DNA of 64,000 nucleotides from Luteimonas fraxinea. Its GTDB lineage: Bacteria > Pseudomonadota > Gammaproteobacteria > Xanthomonadales > Xanthomonadaceae. The DNA lies in NCBI RefSeq assembly GCF_021233355.1, contig NZ_CP089507.1, positions 2,543,001-2,607,000 of the forward strand. The letters run 5' to 3'. Of the stretch, positions 55,582 through 64,000 are shown piece after piece (position 1 is the stretch's first letter; every line of letters begins with the position of its first letter). A program made the translations under genes and the position numbers. Below the pieces are notes generated by a model. It ran no database searches, had not been told where the DNA came from, and worked only from the letters and a program-made list of their open reading frames with translations.

Positions 55582-57165
55582 GTGTCAATGAATCCGTACG
55601 CCGCCGAGGAACAGAAAACCATCCTCGGCCATCCGCGCGGCCTGTTCGTGCTGTTCTTCGCCGAAATGTGGGAGCGGTTCTCCTACTACGGTATGCGCGC
55701 GCTGCTGATCTTCTATCTCGTGCAGCACTGGATGTACTCGGACTCCGAGGCTTCGGTGATCTACGGCGCCTACACCGCGCTGGTGTACATCGCGCCGGTC
55801 GTCGGTGGTTATCTCGCCGACCGGTATCTGGGGCAACGCAAGGCCGTGCTGTTCGGCGCCGTGCTGCTGACCTTCGGCCACTTCCTGATGGCGTTCGAAG
55901 GTGACGGCGGCCAGTCCGCAGCCGAGATCAACATCTTCTGGCTGGCGCTGGCTTTCATCATCGTGGGCTCGGGCTTCCTGAAGGCCAACATCTCGGTGAT
56001 GGTCGGTCAGCTGTACCCGCGAACGGATATCCGTCGCGATCCCGCGTACACGATCTTCTACATGGGCATCAACCTGGGCGCGATGCTCGGTTCGCTCATC
56101 GCCGGTTACCTCGGCCAGACCTACGGCTGGGCCTACGGCTTCGGCGCAGCAGGCGTTGGCATGCTGCTCGGCCTCGTGGTGTTCGTGCTGGGCAAGCCGC
56201 TGTTGATGGGCCGTGGTGAATCGCGCGTGCCCGAACGCCTGGCGGCGCCTGTCCTGGGCGGCCTGCGGTTCGAATGGGTGCTCTACATCCTCGGCGTCGC
56301 GGCAGTCGGCCTGGTCTGGTTCCTGCTGCAGCACCAGAAGCTGGTGGGCGGTCTGCTCGGTGCCTCGGGCGTGCTGCTGCTCGGCTTCGTGTTGTGGACC
56401 GCGGTGTTCAAGCTGGAACGCCAGGACCGCGACCGCATCCTGGCGGCGCTCTACCTGATCGTCGGCTCCGTGCTGTTCTGGTCGCTGTTCGAGCAGGCGG
56501 GCGCATCGCTGAACCTGTTCACCGACCGCTCCGTGGATCGCATCATCTTCGGATGGGAAGTCCCGGCGTCGATGTTCCAGTCGCTGAACTCGTTCTACAT
56601 CATCACCCTGGCGCCGATCTTCGCGATGATCTGGCTGTGGCTGGCCAAGCGCGGGTTTGAACCGTCGGCACCGGCCAAGTTCGCGCTCGGCGTGGTCCTC
56701 GTCGGTGCTGGCTTTCTGGTGCTGGTGGCGGGTGCGAAGTCCGCAGGCGCGGGCGCAACGCCAGTGATCTTCATCTTCCTGATCTATCTGCTGCACACAC
56801 TGGGCGAGCTGTGCCTGTCGCCCGTCGGCCTGTCGGCGATGAACCGCCTGAGCCCGGCGAACATGGCCAGCCTGATCATGGGTGCATGGTTCTTCGCCTC
56901 GGCCACCGGCAATTTCGCGGCGGGTCTGATCTCCGCTGCAACGGGTGGCGAGGGCGGTGGTGTCGCACGTGTCATGGAGGTCTACTCCAACGTCGGCTGG
57001 CTGGCCGTGGGCGTGGGCGTGGTCATGCTGCTGATCGCGCCGCTGATCCGTCGCCTGATGCATCTCGATTCGCTCAAGGACGACGAGCCGTCGCTGGCGG
57101 GTCAGGATGGAATCGGTGAGCCGGTCGCGGCTGGCACCAAGCTCGACCAGGAGCGCCGCCCGTAA
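55582..57165 (+). CDS. Proton-dependent peptide transporter (POT/PTR2 family)
   Basis: The 527-residue MFS protein contains the POT ExxERFxYYG motif (EMWERFSYYGMRALLIFYL) and GGYLADRYLGQRKAV. FYMGINLGAMLGSLIAGYLGQ and the C-terminal GELCLSPVGLSAMNRL are also present. It imports di- and tripeptides, matching the secreted peptidases in this window. The start is GTG 55582 (AGGAG nine bases upstream) rather than ATG 55588. It is followed by a bidirectional terminator. Confidence 0.93.
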   Translation: MSMNPYAAEEQKTILGHPRGLFVLFFAEMWERFSYYGMRALLIFYLVQHWMYSDSEASVIYGAYTALVYIAPVVGGYLADRYLGQRKAVLFGAVLLTFGHFLMAFEGDGGQSAAEINIFWLALAFIIVGSGFLKANISVMVGQLYPRTDIRRDPAYTIFYMGINLGAMLGSLIAGYLGQTYGWAYGFGAAGVGMLLGLVVFVLGKPLLMGRGESRVPERLAAPVLGGLRFEWVLYILGVAAVGLVWFLLQHQKLVGGLLGASGVLLLGFVLWTAVFKLERQDRDRILAALYLIVGSVLFWSLFEQAGASLNLFTDRSVDRIIFGWEVPASMFQSLNSFYIITLAPIFAMIWLWLAKRGFEPSAPAKFALGVVLVGAGFLVLVAGAKSAGAGATPVIFIFLIYLLHTLGELCLSPVGLSAMNRLSPANMASLIMGAWFFASATGNFAAGLISAATGGEGGGVARVMEVYSNVGWLAVGVGVVMLLIAPLIRRLMHLDSLKDDEPSLAGQDGIGEPVAAGTKLDQERRP

Positions 57166-57186
57166 CGGGATGGTCGTTCCGACACG

Positions 57187-57214
57187 AAAACAGCGCCCTC
57201 GGGCGCTGTTTTCG
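57187..57214. terminator. Bidirectional terminator between POT gene and marR
   Basis: AAAACAGCGCCC / GGGCGCTGTTTT with a two-base loop sits 22 bases after the POT stop and 33 before the marR stop. Confidence 0.9.
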
Positions 57215-57246
57215 TTTGGGCCGAGCGATGCGCGCAGTGCGCCGAC

Positions 57247-57747
57247 TCAATCCTTCAGCGGCGCCTCGAGCTTGGCCATCATCGCGGCGAAGGTCGCGCG
57301 CTCGGCCTCGTCCAGCGGCGCCAGCACGTTGCGCTGGTATTCCAGCGCCAGCGGCACGACGACGTCGTAGACCGCGTAGCCGGCCTCGCTGAGTTCCAGC
57401 ACCGAGCGGCGGCGATCGCTGTCGTGCATCTCGCGTTCGATCAGCGCGCGCTCGAGCAGACGCGCGACCGCGCGGCTCACCGCCACCTTGTCCATCGCCG
57501 TGCGTTCGGCCACCCCGTTCGCCGACAGACCCGGATAGCGCCCCAGCACCGCGATCACCCGCCATTCGGTCACGCTGATCCCGAAGCGCTCGCTGTAGAT
57601 GTCGGCCAGTCCGCGGCTGATGCGGTTGGTCAGCACGCTCAGCCGGTAGGGCAGGAACTGCTCGAGATCGAGGCGGTGATGCCCGTAGCCGTCGTGGGCG
57701 TCAGCGGGGTCGGACAGGGCAGCAGGAGGGGCCGCGGTTTGGGTCAT
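57247..57747 (-). CDS. MarR-family regulator, probable repressor of tyrosine catabolism
   Basis: This 166-residue winged-helix protein has the MarR core ISVTEWRVIAVLGRYPGLSANGVAE, DKVAVSRAVARLLERALIER and the wing DSDRRRSVLELSEAG. ATG 57747 is chosen; an in-frame start at 57777 would run through the divergent promoter. It is divergent from hppD with a palindromic site between them, so it probably controls hppD and hmgA in response to an aromatic intermediate. Confidence 0.88.
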   Translation of the reverse strand: MTQTAAPPAALSDPADAHDGYGHHRLDLEQFLPYRLSVLTNRISRGLADIYSERFGISVTEWRVIAVLGRYPGLSANGVAERTAMDKVAVSRAVARLLERALIEREMHDSDRRRSVLELSEAGYAVYDVVVPLALEYQRNVLAPLDEAERATFAAMMAKLEAPLKD

Positions 57748-57760
57748 GGTGCGATGCGCC

Positions 57761-57790
57761 TTGCAATTAGGTTGCATGCGTAACTATAAA
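57761..57790 (+). promoter_or_regulatory. Sigma-70 promoter of hppD
   Basis: A -35 TTGCAA (57761-57766) and a -10 TATAAA (57785-57790) are separated by 18 bases, 54 bases upstream of the hppD start. AT-rich sequence is otherwise rare in this region. Confidence 0.6.
57771..57784. promoter_or_regulatory. Putative MarR operator between the -35 and -10 boxes
   Basis: GTTGCATGCGTAAC is an imperfect palindrome (one mismatch per half). It lies entirely in the spacer of the hppD promoter and upstream of the divergent marR gene, the classic place for a repressor site. Confidence 0.55.
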
Positions 57791-57843
57791 GGAAGGTCTG
57801 AAACCGCCCGTTCCCGGCCGGCCCCATCGCGACGGAGTATCCC

Positions 57844-58947
57844 ATGAGCGCTCACGCACACACCGCCCCCAATCTCGGCATGGAAGTGACCACGTTCGAG
57901 AACCCGATGGGCATCGACGGCTTCGAGTTCGTCGAGTTCGCCGCGCCTGCCGGCCAGGCGGATTTCATGCACACCTATTTCCGCAACATGGGCTTCGCCG
58001 CGGTGCTCAAGCACAAGACGCGGGCGATCACCGTGTACCGGCAGGGCGGGGTGAATTTCCTGCTCAATGAAGATCCGGATTCCTTCGCGGCCGATTTCGC
58101 CAAGGCGCACGGTCCGTCCGCCTGTGGCTTCGCGATCCGCTTCAAGCAGCCGTCAGGCGATGTCTACGGCAAGGTGCTGGGCAACGGTGGCGAGGCGATC
58201 GGTGATCGCGAGTCGAGCAAGGCCGTCGACGCGCCTGTGGTCAAGGGCATCGGCGACTGCATGCTGTATCTGGTCGACCGCTACGGCGCGTCGGGTTCGA
58301 TGTACGACGACTATGTCGCGATCGACGGCGCCGACCAGAACCCGACCGGGTTCGGCCTGACCTTCATCGACCACCTCACGCACAACCTCTACTTCGGCAA
58401 CATGCAGAAGTGGTCGGACTACTACGAGAAGCTGTTCAACTTCCGCGAGATCCGCTACTTCGACATCAAGGGCACGAAGACCGGCCTGAAGTCGAAGGCG
58501 ATGACCGCGCCGGACGGCGTGGTGCGCATTCCGCTCAACGAGTCGAATGATCCGAAGTCGCAGATCAACGAATACCTCGACGCCTACAAGGGCGAGGGCA
58601 TCCAGCACATCGCCTGTTTCACCGACGACATCTATGCGTCGATCGAGCAGATGCGCGAAAAGGGCATCGACTTCCTCGACACGCCGGAAACCTATTTCGA
58701 CGTCATCGACCAGCGCATCCCGAACCACGGCGAAGACGTCGCGCGTCTGCAGCGCAACAAGATCCTGATCGACGCCGATCCGGAGACCAAGCAGCGCAAG
58801 CTGCTGCAGATCTTCACCAAGAACGCGTTCGGCCCGATCTTCTTCGAGATCATCCAGCGCAAGGGCAACGAGGGCTTCGGCGAAGGCAACTTCCAGGCGC
58901 TGTTCGAGAGCATCGAACGCGACCAGATGCAGCGCGGCGTGCTCTGA
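57844..58947 (+). CDS. hppD: 4-hydroxyphenylpyruvate dioxygenase
   Basis: The 367-residue Fe(II) enzyme converts 4-hydroxyphenylpyruvate to homogentisate. Two VOC halves are visible, with iron ligands in LTFIDHLTHNL, GIQHIACFTDDI and FFEIIQRKGNEGFGEGNF. Its ATG at 57844 is 54 bases after the -10 box. It is followed by hmgA 117 bases downstream, giving two consecutive steps of tyrosine breakdown. Confidence 0.97.
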   Translation: MSAHAHTAPNLGMEVTTFENPMGIDGFEFVEFAAPAGQADFMHTYFRNMGFAAVLKHKTRAITVYRQGGVNFLLNEDPDSFAADFAKAHGPSACGFAIRFKQPSGDVYGKVLGNGGEAIGDRESSKAVDAPVVKGIGDCMLYLVDRYGASGSMYDDYVAIDGADQNPTGFGLTFIDHLTHNLYFGNMQKWSDYYEKLFNFREIRYFDIKGTKTGLKSKAMTAPDGVVRIPLNESNDPKSQINEYLDAYKGEGIQHIACFTDDIYASIEQMREKGIDFLDTPETYFDVIDQRIPNHGEDVARLQRNKILIDADPETKQRKLLQIFTKNAFGPIFFEIIQRKGNEGFGEGNFQALFESIERDQMQRGVL

Positions 58948-59016
58948 GTTCGACGAAGCGTCGTGGTCCGCGTCGAAAAAGGCGCGGGCCGACGCAGGCA
59001 GCGGGTCTGCAGCCGT

Positions 59017-59035
59017 CATCCCCGAACGCGGGATG
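59017..59035. repeat. Short palindrome between hppD and hmgA
   Basis: CATCCC and GGGATG enclose CGAACGC, just upstream of the hmgA ribosome site. The sequence CGTCATCCCCG-AACGCGGG is like common dispersed REP-type palindromes. No T-run is present. Confidence 0.4.
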
Positions 59036-59064
59036 CACGGCGGAACTTTCATTCGGGTGAAGCC

Positions 59065-60420
59065 ATGAACGCATCGACGGACGACACGGTGACGGCGCTG
59101 CCGTTGGGCCATACGCAAGTGCGCGGCCCGCGCGGTTACATGTCCGGGTTCGGCAACGAATTCGCGACCGAGGCCGAGCCCGGCACGCTGCCGATCGGCA
59201 GGAATTCGCCGCAGCGCGTGGCGCATGGTCTGTACGCCGAGCAGCTCTCGGGCACTGCGTTCACCGCGCCGCGTGGTGAGAACCGGCGCAGCTGGCTGTA
59301 CCGCATCCGGCCCGCAGCGATGCACGGCACGTTCTCGCCGTTCCAGCAGCCGCGACTCCACGATGGTTTCGATCGTGGCCCGGTGCCGCCGGACCAGATG
59401 CGCTGGAGTCCGTTGCCAATCCCCGAAACGCCGGTCGATTTCGTCGACGGTCTGTTCTCGATGGCTGGCACCGGCGGACCTGGCGCGCACGAAGGTGTGG
59501 GCATCCATGTCTACGCCGCGAACGCGTCGATGAGCGACCGTTTTTTCTACAGCGCCGACGGCGAATTGCTGATCGTGCCGCAGCAGGGACGTCTGGTGCT
59601 GGCGACCGAATTCGGTGTGCTCGAGGTCGAGCCGCAGGAGATCGCGGTGGTCCCGCGCGGCGTGCGCTTCCGTGTCGAACTGCCCGATGGCCCGAGCCGC
59701 GGTTATGTCTGCGAGAACCAGGGCCACGCGCTGCGTCTGCCCGATCTCGGTCCGATCGGTGCGAACGGCCTCGCCAATCCGCGCGATTTCCTCGCGCCTG
59801 TGGCCGCGTACGAAGACATCGAAGGCGACTTCACCCTGATCGCCAAATTCCAGGGCCATCTGTGGCAGGCGCCGATCGACCACTCGCCGCTCGACGTCGT
59901 CGGTTGGCACGGCAACTACGCGCCGTACAAATACGACCTGCGCCGCTTCAACGCGATCGGCTCGATCAGCTTCGACCATCCCGATCCGAGCATCTTCACC
60001 GTGCTCACGTCGCCGAGCGACACGCCCGGCACGGCGAACATGGATTTCGCGATCTTTCCGCCGCGCTGGCTGGTGGCGCAGGACACGTTCCGTCCGCCGT
60101 GGTTCCATCGCAACGTCGCCAGCGAGTTCATGGGTCTGGTGCACGGCCAGTACGACGCGAAGGCCGACGGCTTCTCACCCGGTGCGTGCTCGCTGCACAA
60201 CTGCATGAGCGGACACGGCCCGGACGCGGCGACGTTCGAAAAAGCCAGCGCGGCCGATCTGTCGAAGCCCGACGTCATCAGCGGCACGATGGCTTTCATG
60301 TTCGAGACGCGCGCGGTGATCCGGCCGACACGCCAGGCGCTCGACGCCGTGCACCGCCAGGGCGATTACCAGTCCTGCTGGGCAGGTCTGCAGCGCAACT
60401 TCGTGCCGCCGCGCGGTTGA
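59065..60420 (+). CDS. hmgA: Homogentisate 1,2-dioxygenase
   Basis: The 451-residue non-haem iron enzyme opens the ring of homogentisate to maleylacetoacetate. Conserved blocks [59 protein letters not shown] and the ligand-bearing [12 protein letters not shown] are present. Fumarylacetoacetase and the isomerase are not in the window. It probably shares the hppD promoter. Confidence 0.97.
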   Translation: MNASTDDTVTALPLGHTQVRGPRGYMSGFGNEFATEAEPGTLPIGRNSPQRVAHGLYAEQLSGTAFTAPRGENRRSWLYRIRPAAMHGTFSPFQQPRLHDGFDRGPVPPDQMRWSPLPIPETPVDFVDGLFSMAGTGGPGAHEGVGIHVYAANASMSDRFFYSADGELLIVPQQGRLVLATEFGVLEVEPQEIAVVPRGVRFRVELPDGPSRGYVCENQGHALRLPDLGPIGANGLANPRDFLAPVAAYEDIEGDFTLIAKFQGHLWQAPIDHSPLDVVGWHGNYAPYKYDLRRFNAIGSISFDHPDPSIFTVLTSPSDTPGTANMDFAIFPPRWLVAQDTFRPPWFHRNVASEFMGLVHGQYDAKADGFSPGACSLHNCMSGHGPDAATFEKASAADLSKPDVISGTMAFMFETRAVIRPTRQALDAVHRQGDYQSCWAGLQRNFVPPRG

Positions 60421-60436
60421 GTGATGCGCGGTGGCG

Positions 60437-61039
60437 TCAGGCCACCGCGTCGGCTTCGCCTTCGAGCACCAGCGCGGCCAGCGCCGGCAGGTGCGGTTCC
60501 GGCAGCACTTCCGCCACGCGTTCGCGCATGCGCGCCGCGTAACCGGGCTTGGTGAACGCAGGCAGGCCTGCAATCGCGTCGAGAATCGCGGTCACCGTCG
60601 CGGCTTCGTCGGCGCTGCCGATCAGGCGCGTTCGCAGCGCCAATGCCGCTGGCGCGCGCTGCAGCTCCAGCATGCCCTGCACGTAGATGCGCGCCGCGCT
60701 CAGCGAACGGCGACGCGTGGCCGCGGGTGTCGATGCGGGCGTGCCGGCTTCGTGCGCGGGCAGGGGCGCGGACGTCGATGCCACCGCATCGAGTGCATCC
60801 AGATAACCGAGCGTCTGCAACTGCAGCAGCAGGGCGGGCGTGTCCGCGCCGAGCATGCGCGTGAGTTCGGCGGCCGTGCGTTGTCCATCGCACAGGATCA
60901 GCGCACGGCGCTGCCGCAGGTCCAGCGAAGTGCCGTGAGTGGCCAGCGCGCGATGCGCGAGTTCGGTCTTGCGGGCGGGCACGGACGGCGACTTCCAGCG
61001 GCAGGCGTGCAGCATGGGAAGCGCCGATGAAACATCCAT
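60437..61039 (-). CDS. Hypothetical protein, all-helical
   Basis: The product of about 200 residues has an N-terminal HAC-type Cys and mixed helix content (LDLRQRRALILCDGQRTAAELTRML resembles a small winged-helix-like segment). The start is uncertain: ATG 61039 is used here, while GTG 61087 is also in frame. Neither has a good ribosome site. It is convergent with hmgA. No family recognised. Confidence 0.5.
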   Translation of the reverse strand: MDVSSALPMLHACRWKSPSVPARKTELAHRALATHGTSLDLRQRRALILCDGQRTAAELTRMLGADTPALLLQLQTLGYLDALDAVASTSAPLPAHEAGTPASTPAATRRRSLSAARIYVQGMLELQRAPAALALRTRLIGSADEAATVTAILDAIAGLPAFTKPGYAARMRERVAEVLPEPHLPALAALVLEGEADAVA

Positions 61040-61132
61040 GACAATCCGCGGCGCGGTGCGCGGAAGCGTGGGCCACGTCTCGTTCACGCGGGCGCGCTAG
61101 TCTCGCGCCGGTCACCTTCCAGGAGTTGTCGC

Positions 61133-61792
61133 ATGCACTTCCATCGCGCCCTGCCGGCCATCGCCGTGCTCTCTCTCGCACTCGCCGCGTGCCAACGCGA
61201 CGAGGCGCCGCCCGTCGAGCCCGTGCCCGCAGCATCCGCACCGGCCGTGGCAGCCGAGCCTGCGCCGCCGGGCGATCAGCCTGACGCGCATGTGCCGCCC
61301 GCCAACGCGATGGGCACCAACGTGCCCCAGGTCGTCGACGGCGTCGTGACGTTCCAGGGCTTCGGCCCGGCCGCATTCGGCAGCGATGCCGAGCAGGTCC
61401 GCATGGTCTGGGGCAACGATCTCGGCGATGCCAAGCCGTCCGAGCCGGGCGGCTGCTATTACCTGACGCCGCCGCAGATGGGGACGACCGACTACGGCAT
61501 CGGCTTCATGATCGAAGGCGACAAGTTCGCGCGCATCGACGTCGGCAACGACGGCTACACGGCGCCGGGCGGCGGCAAGGTCGGCATGGAGCGCGCGGAG
61601 ATCGAGCGCCTGTATACAGGTCGCGTCGAAGCGTCTCCGCACAAGTACGTCGAAGGCGCGCAGACGCTGCGCGTGACCGACACCGGTGGTGGCACGTCCG
61701 CGCTGGTGTTCGAGACCGATCCAGCCGGCAAGGTCACCGGCTGGCGGATCGGTGTGCCGCCGCAGGTCGATTACGTCGAACGCTGCGGCTGA
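61133..61792 (+). CDS. Hypothetical lipoprotein
   Basis: The 219-residue protein has a lipoprotein signal (AIAVLSLALAAC, lipobox with Cys about residue 20), an Ala/Pro-rich linker, and a domain starting VVTFQGFGPAAFGSDAEQVR. A Cys pair (GGCYYLTP and VERCG) may form a disulphide. ATG 61133 has AGGAG upstream. The function is unknown. Confidence 0.7.
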   Translation: MHFHRALPAIAVLSLALAACQRDEAPPVEPVPAASAPAVAAEPAPPGDQPDAHVPPANAMGTNVPQVVDGVVTFQGFGPAAFGSDAEQVRMVWGNDLGDAKPSEPGGCYYLTPPQMGTTDYGIGFMIEGDKFARIDVGNDGYTAPGGGKVGMERAEIERLYTGRVEASPHKYVEGAQTLRVTDTGGGTSALVFETDPAGKVTGWRIGVPPQVDYVERCG

Positions 61793-61831
61793 TCCATGAA
61801 TGTCCGGGTCGCGGCATGCCGCGGCCCGGGC

Positions 61832-62209
61832 TCACTGGCGCTCGGGCGGCGCCGGATCTTCGTCGTCGACGACCTTCTGCTGCGCATCGGGCAGGCGATC
61901 GGGATGCGGCGGACGATCGTCCATCAGCGACAGCGCCGCGCGCGACATCAGATGCGCGCTGATCGGTGCGGTGAGAAACAGGAACACGGTGATCAGCAGC
62001 TCGCGCGGATGCACGCCGCTGCCGTTGACCCAGTGATAGACGATCGACGCGAACAGGATGCAGCCCACGCCGAGCGTGCTGGCCTTTGCCGGCCCGTGTA
62101 CACGCTGGAAGAAGTCGCGCAGCTTGAGCAGCGCGATCGCGCCGAGCAGGGTGAAGAAACAGCCCACGACGAGGAGGAACGCGAGGATGGCATCGAGGAT
62201 GGTGCTCAT
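61832..62209 (-). CDS. mnhG: Monovalent cation/H+ antiporter subunit G
   Basis: The 125-residue membrane protein has three helices and the MnhG/PhaG motif LLGAIALLKLRDFFQRVHGPAKASTLG. A hydrophilic C-terminal tail follows. Its start overlaps the stop of subunit F (ATGA). It is last in the Mrp/Pha operon. Confidence 0.93.
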   Translation of the reverse strand: MSTILDAILAFLLVVGCFFTLLGAIALLKLRDFFQRVHGPAKASTLGVGCILFASIVYHWVNGSGVHPRELLITVFLFLTAPISAHLMSRAALSLMDDRPPHPDRLPDAQQKVVDDEDPAPPERQ

Positions 62210-62475
62210 TCGACGATGTCCCGGCGGATGACGTATTTGCTCAGCACCACGGTGCCGACGAAGCCGAGCATCGCGATGACCAAGGCGGCCTCGAAATAGA
62301 TCTCGGTGTTCATCAGCATGCCGAACAGGATCAGCTGGGCGATGGAGCTGACGTAGAGCGTGTCCAGCGCCAGGATGCGGTCGGGCGCGGTCGGTCCGCG
62401 CAGCAGCCGCCACAGCGACAGCAGCATGGCGATGCCGACCAGATGCATGCCGACGATGATCGCGATCGTGATCAT
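62206..62475 (-). CDS. mnhF: Monovalent cation/H+ antiporter subunit F
   Basis: The 89-residue, three-helix protein has the MnhF/PhaF motif RGPTAPDRILALDTLYVSSI. Four-base overlaps link it to subunit E upstream and G downstream. It functions in the multi-subunit Mrp Na+ or K+/proton exchange complex. Confidence 0.93.
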   Translation of the reverse strand: MITIAIIVGMHLVGIAMLLSLWRLLRGPTAPDRILALDTLYVSSIAQLILFGMLMNTEIYFEAALVIAMLGFVGTVVLSKYVIRRDIVE

Positions 62476-62978
62476 GGAAATACCTCGCGCAACGGTGCCT
62501 CGTAACGGGTCTTGATCTCGGCGACGAGCGCCTGCGGATCATCGGTACTGAGGCAGTGGATCAGCAGGTGTTTGCGGTCCTCCGACAACTCGGCGGACAC
62601 GGTGCCCGGCGTCAGCGTGATCACGCTGGTCAATGCCGAAATACCGTGGATGTTGGTCAGGTCCAGCGGCACCCAGACGAACTGCGAATGCAGCTTGTGG
62701 TTCGGGCCGAGCACCTGTTTCGCCACCGTGAGGTTGGCGATCAGGATGTCCCACAGCAGCCGTCCGATCAGCGTCCAGATGCCGCGCAGGCGTCCGAGCT
62801 GGGCGAACTCGCGCTCCAGGCGGGCGGCGAGCTGCGGCATCAGCCAGGCCAGGATCAGCGCCATGACGATGTTGCCGGGGCTGTAGTCCTCGGCCATCAG
62901 CAGCCAGAAGACGAAGACCGTCAGGCTCTGCGGAATCGATGGCAGGAAACGTCGCATGAAGGGCTGTCGGGTCGTCAT
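62472..62978 (-). CDS. mnhE: Monovalent cation/H+ antiporter subunit E
   Basis: The 168-residue protein has an N-terminal hydrophobic part and the MnhE/PhaE signature ALTSVITLTPGTVSAEL, ending with a CLSTDDPQALVAEIK segment. It overlaps the neighbouring subunit genes by four bases at both ends, showing a tightly coupled operon. Confidence 0.93.
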   Translation of the reverse strand: MTTRQPFMRRFLPSIPQSLTVFVFWLLMAEDYSPGNIVMALILAWLMPQLAARLEREFAQLGRLRGIWTLIGRLLWDILIANLTVAKQVLGPNHKLHSQFVWVPLDLTNIHGISALTSVITLTPGTVSAELSEDRKHLLIHCLSTDDPQALVAEIKTRYEAPLREVFP

Positions 62979-64000
62979 CGCGAAGGCTCCCTGAGCACGG
63001 GCGTCTCGCCGATGACGCGTTCGATCATCTCGGACGGCGCCAGCAACTGCGCGGCGGTCGCTTCGGTGTAGCGCAGGATCGGACCGGCGAACACCGTCAT
63101 GACGATGCCGTAGCCGAGCAGCAGCATCGTCGCGGCGAGTTCGCTGCGACGCAGCGGCGGCGCTTCCACGCCTTCGGCGACCGGATCGACACGCCAGAAC
63201 AGGCGCGTGCCACTGCGCGATAGACCGATCACCGCCATCAGGCTGCTGCCGAGGATCGCGGCCCAGACCCAGCCGATCACGTCTTCCGGCACCGAGTTCA
63301 GCAGCTGCAGCTTGCCGATGAAGCCCGATAGCGGCGGCAAGCCCGACACCGACACTGCAGCGACGAGGAACAGCAGCGCCGGCACGGTCTTGCCGGGCAT
63401 CGACGCGATCGGCATCAGATAGTCGCCGGTGCCGCCGCGATGACGCTGGATGATGTCGGCCAGCAGGAACAGCGCGGCGGTGACGAACACGCTCTGCGGC
63501 AGGTAGTACAGGCCCGCGGAAATCGCACCGGCATTGCCGAGCGAGAACGCGACGAACAGCGTGCCCGCCGACAGCAGCACCAGATACGCGACGCCGATGC
63601 GCAACCGCGGCGCACCGACCACGCCGAGCGCGGCCAGCACCATCGTCGCCGCGCCCGCGGGCAGGAGCCATGGCCATGCGAAATCGGCGAGCAGGCCGGC
63701 CTCGCTGCCGAACACCAGCGTGTAGATGCGCAGCACCGCGTACAGACCGACCTTGGTCATGATGGTGAACAGTGCGGCGACCGCGGCCGGCGCACGCGCA
63801 TAGGCTTCCGGCAGCCACAGATACAACGGCAGCAGGGCGGCTTTCGCGCAGAACACCAGCAGCAGCAGGCCGGCGCCGGCGCGCACCAGCAGTGCCTGGT
63901 CCGGTCCGAGTGCCGCCACGCGCACCGCCATCTCGGCCATGTTGAGCGTGCCGAGCATGCCGTAGAGCAGGCCGAGCGCGAGCAGGAACACGGTAGACGC
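62975..64000 (-). CDS. mnhD: Monovalent cation/H+ antiporter subunit D (5' end outside window)
   Basis: At least 341 residues of a NuoN/MrpD-like proton-conducting subunit are present. It contains the conserved Lys region FCAKAALLPLYLWLPEAYARAPAAVAALF and the motif SGLPPLSGFIGKLQLL. The open frame continues past base 64000 with no start, so subunits A-C are presumably beyond the window. It is upstream of E, F and G in the order typical of Mrp operons. Confidence 0.93.
   Translation of the reverse strand, partial: ASTVFLLALGLLYGMLGTLNMAEMAVRVAALGPDQALLVRAGAGLLLLVFCAKAALLPLYLWLPEAYARAPAAVAALFTIMTKVGLYAVLRIYTLVFGSEAGLLADFAWPWLLPAGAATMVLAALGVVGAPRLRIGVAYLVLLSAGTLFVAFSLGNAGAISAGLYYLPQSVFVTAALFLLADIIQRHRGGTGDYLMPIASMPGKTVPALLFLVAAVSVSGLPPLSGFIGKLQLLNSVPEDVIGWVWAAILGSSLMAVIGLSRSGTRLFWRVDPVAEGVEAPPLRRSELAATMLLLGYGIVMTVFAGPILRYTEATAAQLLAPSEMIERVIGETPVLREPSR

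Overview
This is 64 kb of ordinary chromosome from a high-GC gammaproteobacterium, most probably Xanthomonadaceae (Lysobacter/Luteimonas/Xanthomonas relatives). The evidence is the family-typical gene content (exported S9 peptidases, PhoP/PhoQ with a HSLKTP kinase box, RppH with a basic tail, prmA-DUF3426-fis), very high GC, and a tryptophan 2,3-dioxygenase whose key residues (H55, R117, H240) fall at the numbers known for the Xanthomonas campestris enzyme. No rRNA, IS, prophage, CRISPR array or integrase was seen. Genes are packed tightly: no gene-free stretch exceeds about 290 bases, and the longest (32617-32904, 5422-5681, 43853-44065, 30089-30300) hold only short hairpins, a repeat copy, or nothing recognisable.

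Layout. 1-6.1 kb: a frameshifted SLC13 permease cut by the window edge, an FAD/NAD(P)-binding protein, a TonB-like proline-rich membrane protein, a WYL regulator, a patatin-like hydrolase and a small membrane protein. 6.1-12 kb: two consecutive exported prolyl-oligopeptidase-family enzymes and a Tat-type serine hydrolase. 12-13.7 kb: tRNA-Met, rppH, then bfd and bfr (iron storage) with a Fur-like box. 13.7-18.1 kb: a signalling pair made of a REC / degenerate GGDEF / degenerate EAL protein and a hybrid kinase ending in Hpt. 18.2-27.4 kb: DUF4126, DUF6776, erpA, nudC, DUF2752 and CD225 membrane proteins, an MFS-PlsC fusion, a thioesterase, purD and an AGCS symporter. 27.4-32.6 kb: a lipoprotein, purH, fis, a DUF3426 protein and prmA. 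32.9-39.7 kb: hypothetical membrane genes, dusA, a PepSY-like protein, phoP, phoQ and mtfA. 39.8-45.2 kb: birA-coaX-SPOR operon, tRNA-Thr, arginase, an entericidin-like lipoprotein, CsbD. 45.3-50 kb: trpS with an added C-terminal domain, an MBL hydrolase, a VOC protein, kynA. 50.1-57.2 kb: a large extracellular nuclease, an AbgT transporter and a POT peptide transporter. 57.2-60.4 kb: a tyrosine catabolism locus (MarR regulator, hppD, hmgA). 61.8-64 kb: Mrp/Pha cation:proton antiporter subunits G, F, E and D.

How it works together. The contents are mostly housekeeping (purines, biotin, CoA, Fe-S, tRNA) plus a protein-scavenging theme: secreted peptidases, peptide uptake (POT, AbgT) and breakdown of Tyr, Trp and Arg. 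The most unusual signal is not a gene. A family of about 150-bp imperfect palindromes is present three times (4444-4588, 30147-30303, 47968-48115). Each copy abuts the TGA stop codon of a different gene, and its two arms have changed together, so the fold appears to be conserved. Further points are a REP-like palindrome translated in frame inside purH, a probable degenerate c-di-GMP receptor, and an operator palindrome placed between the -35 and -10 boxes of the hppD promoter.
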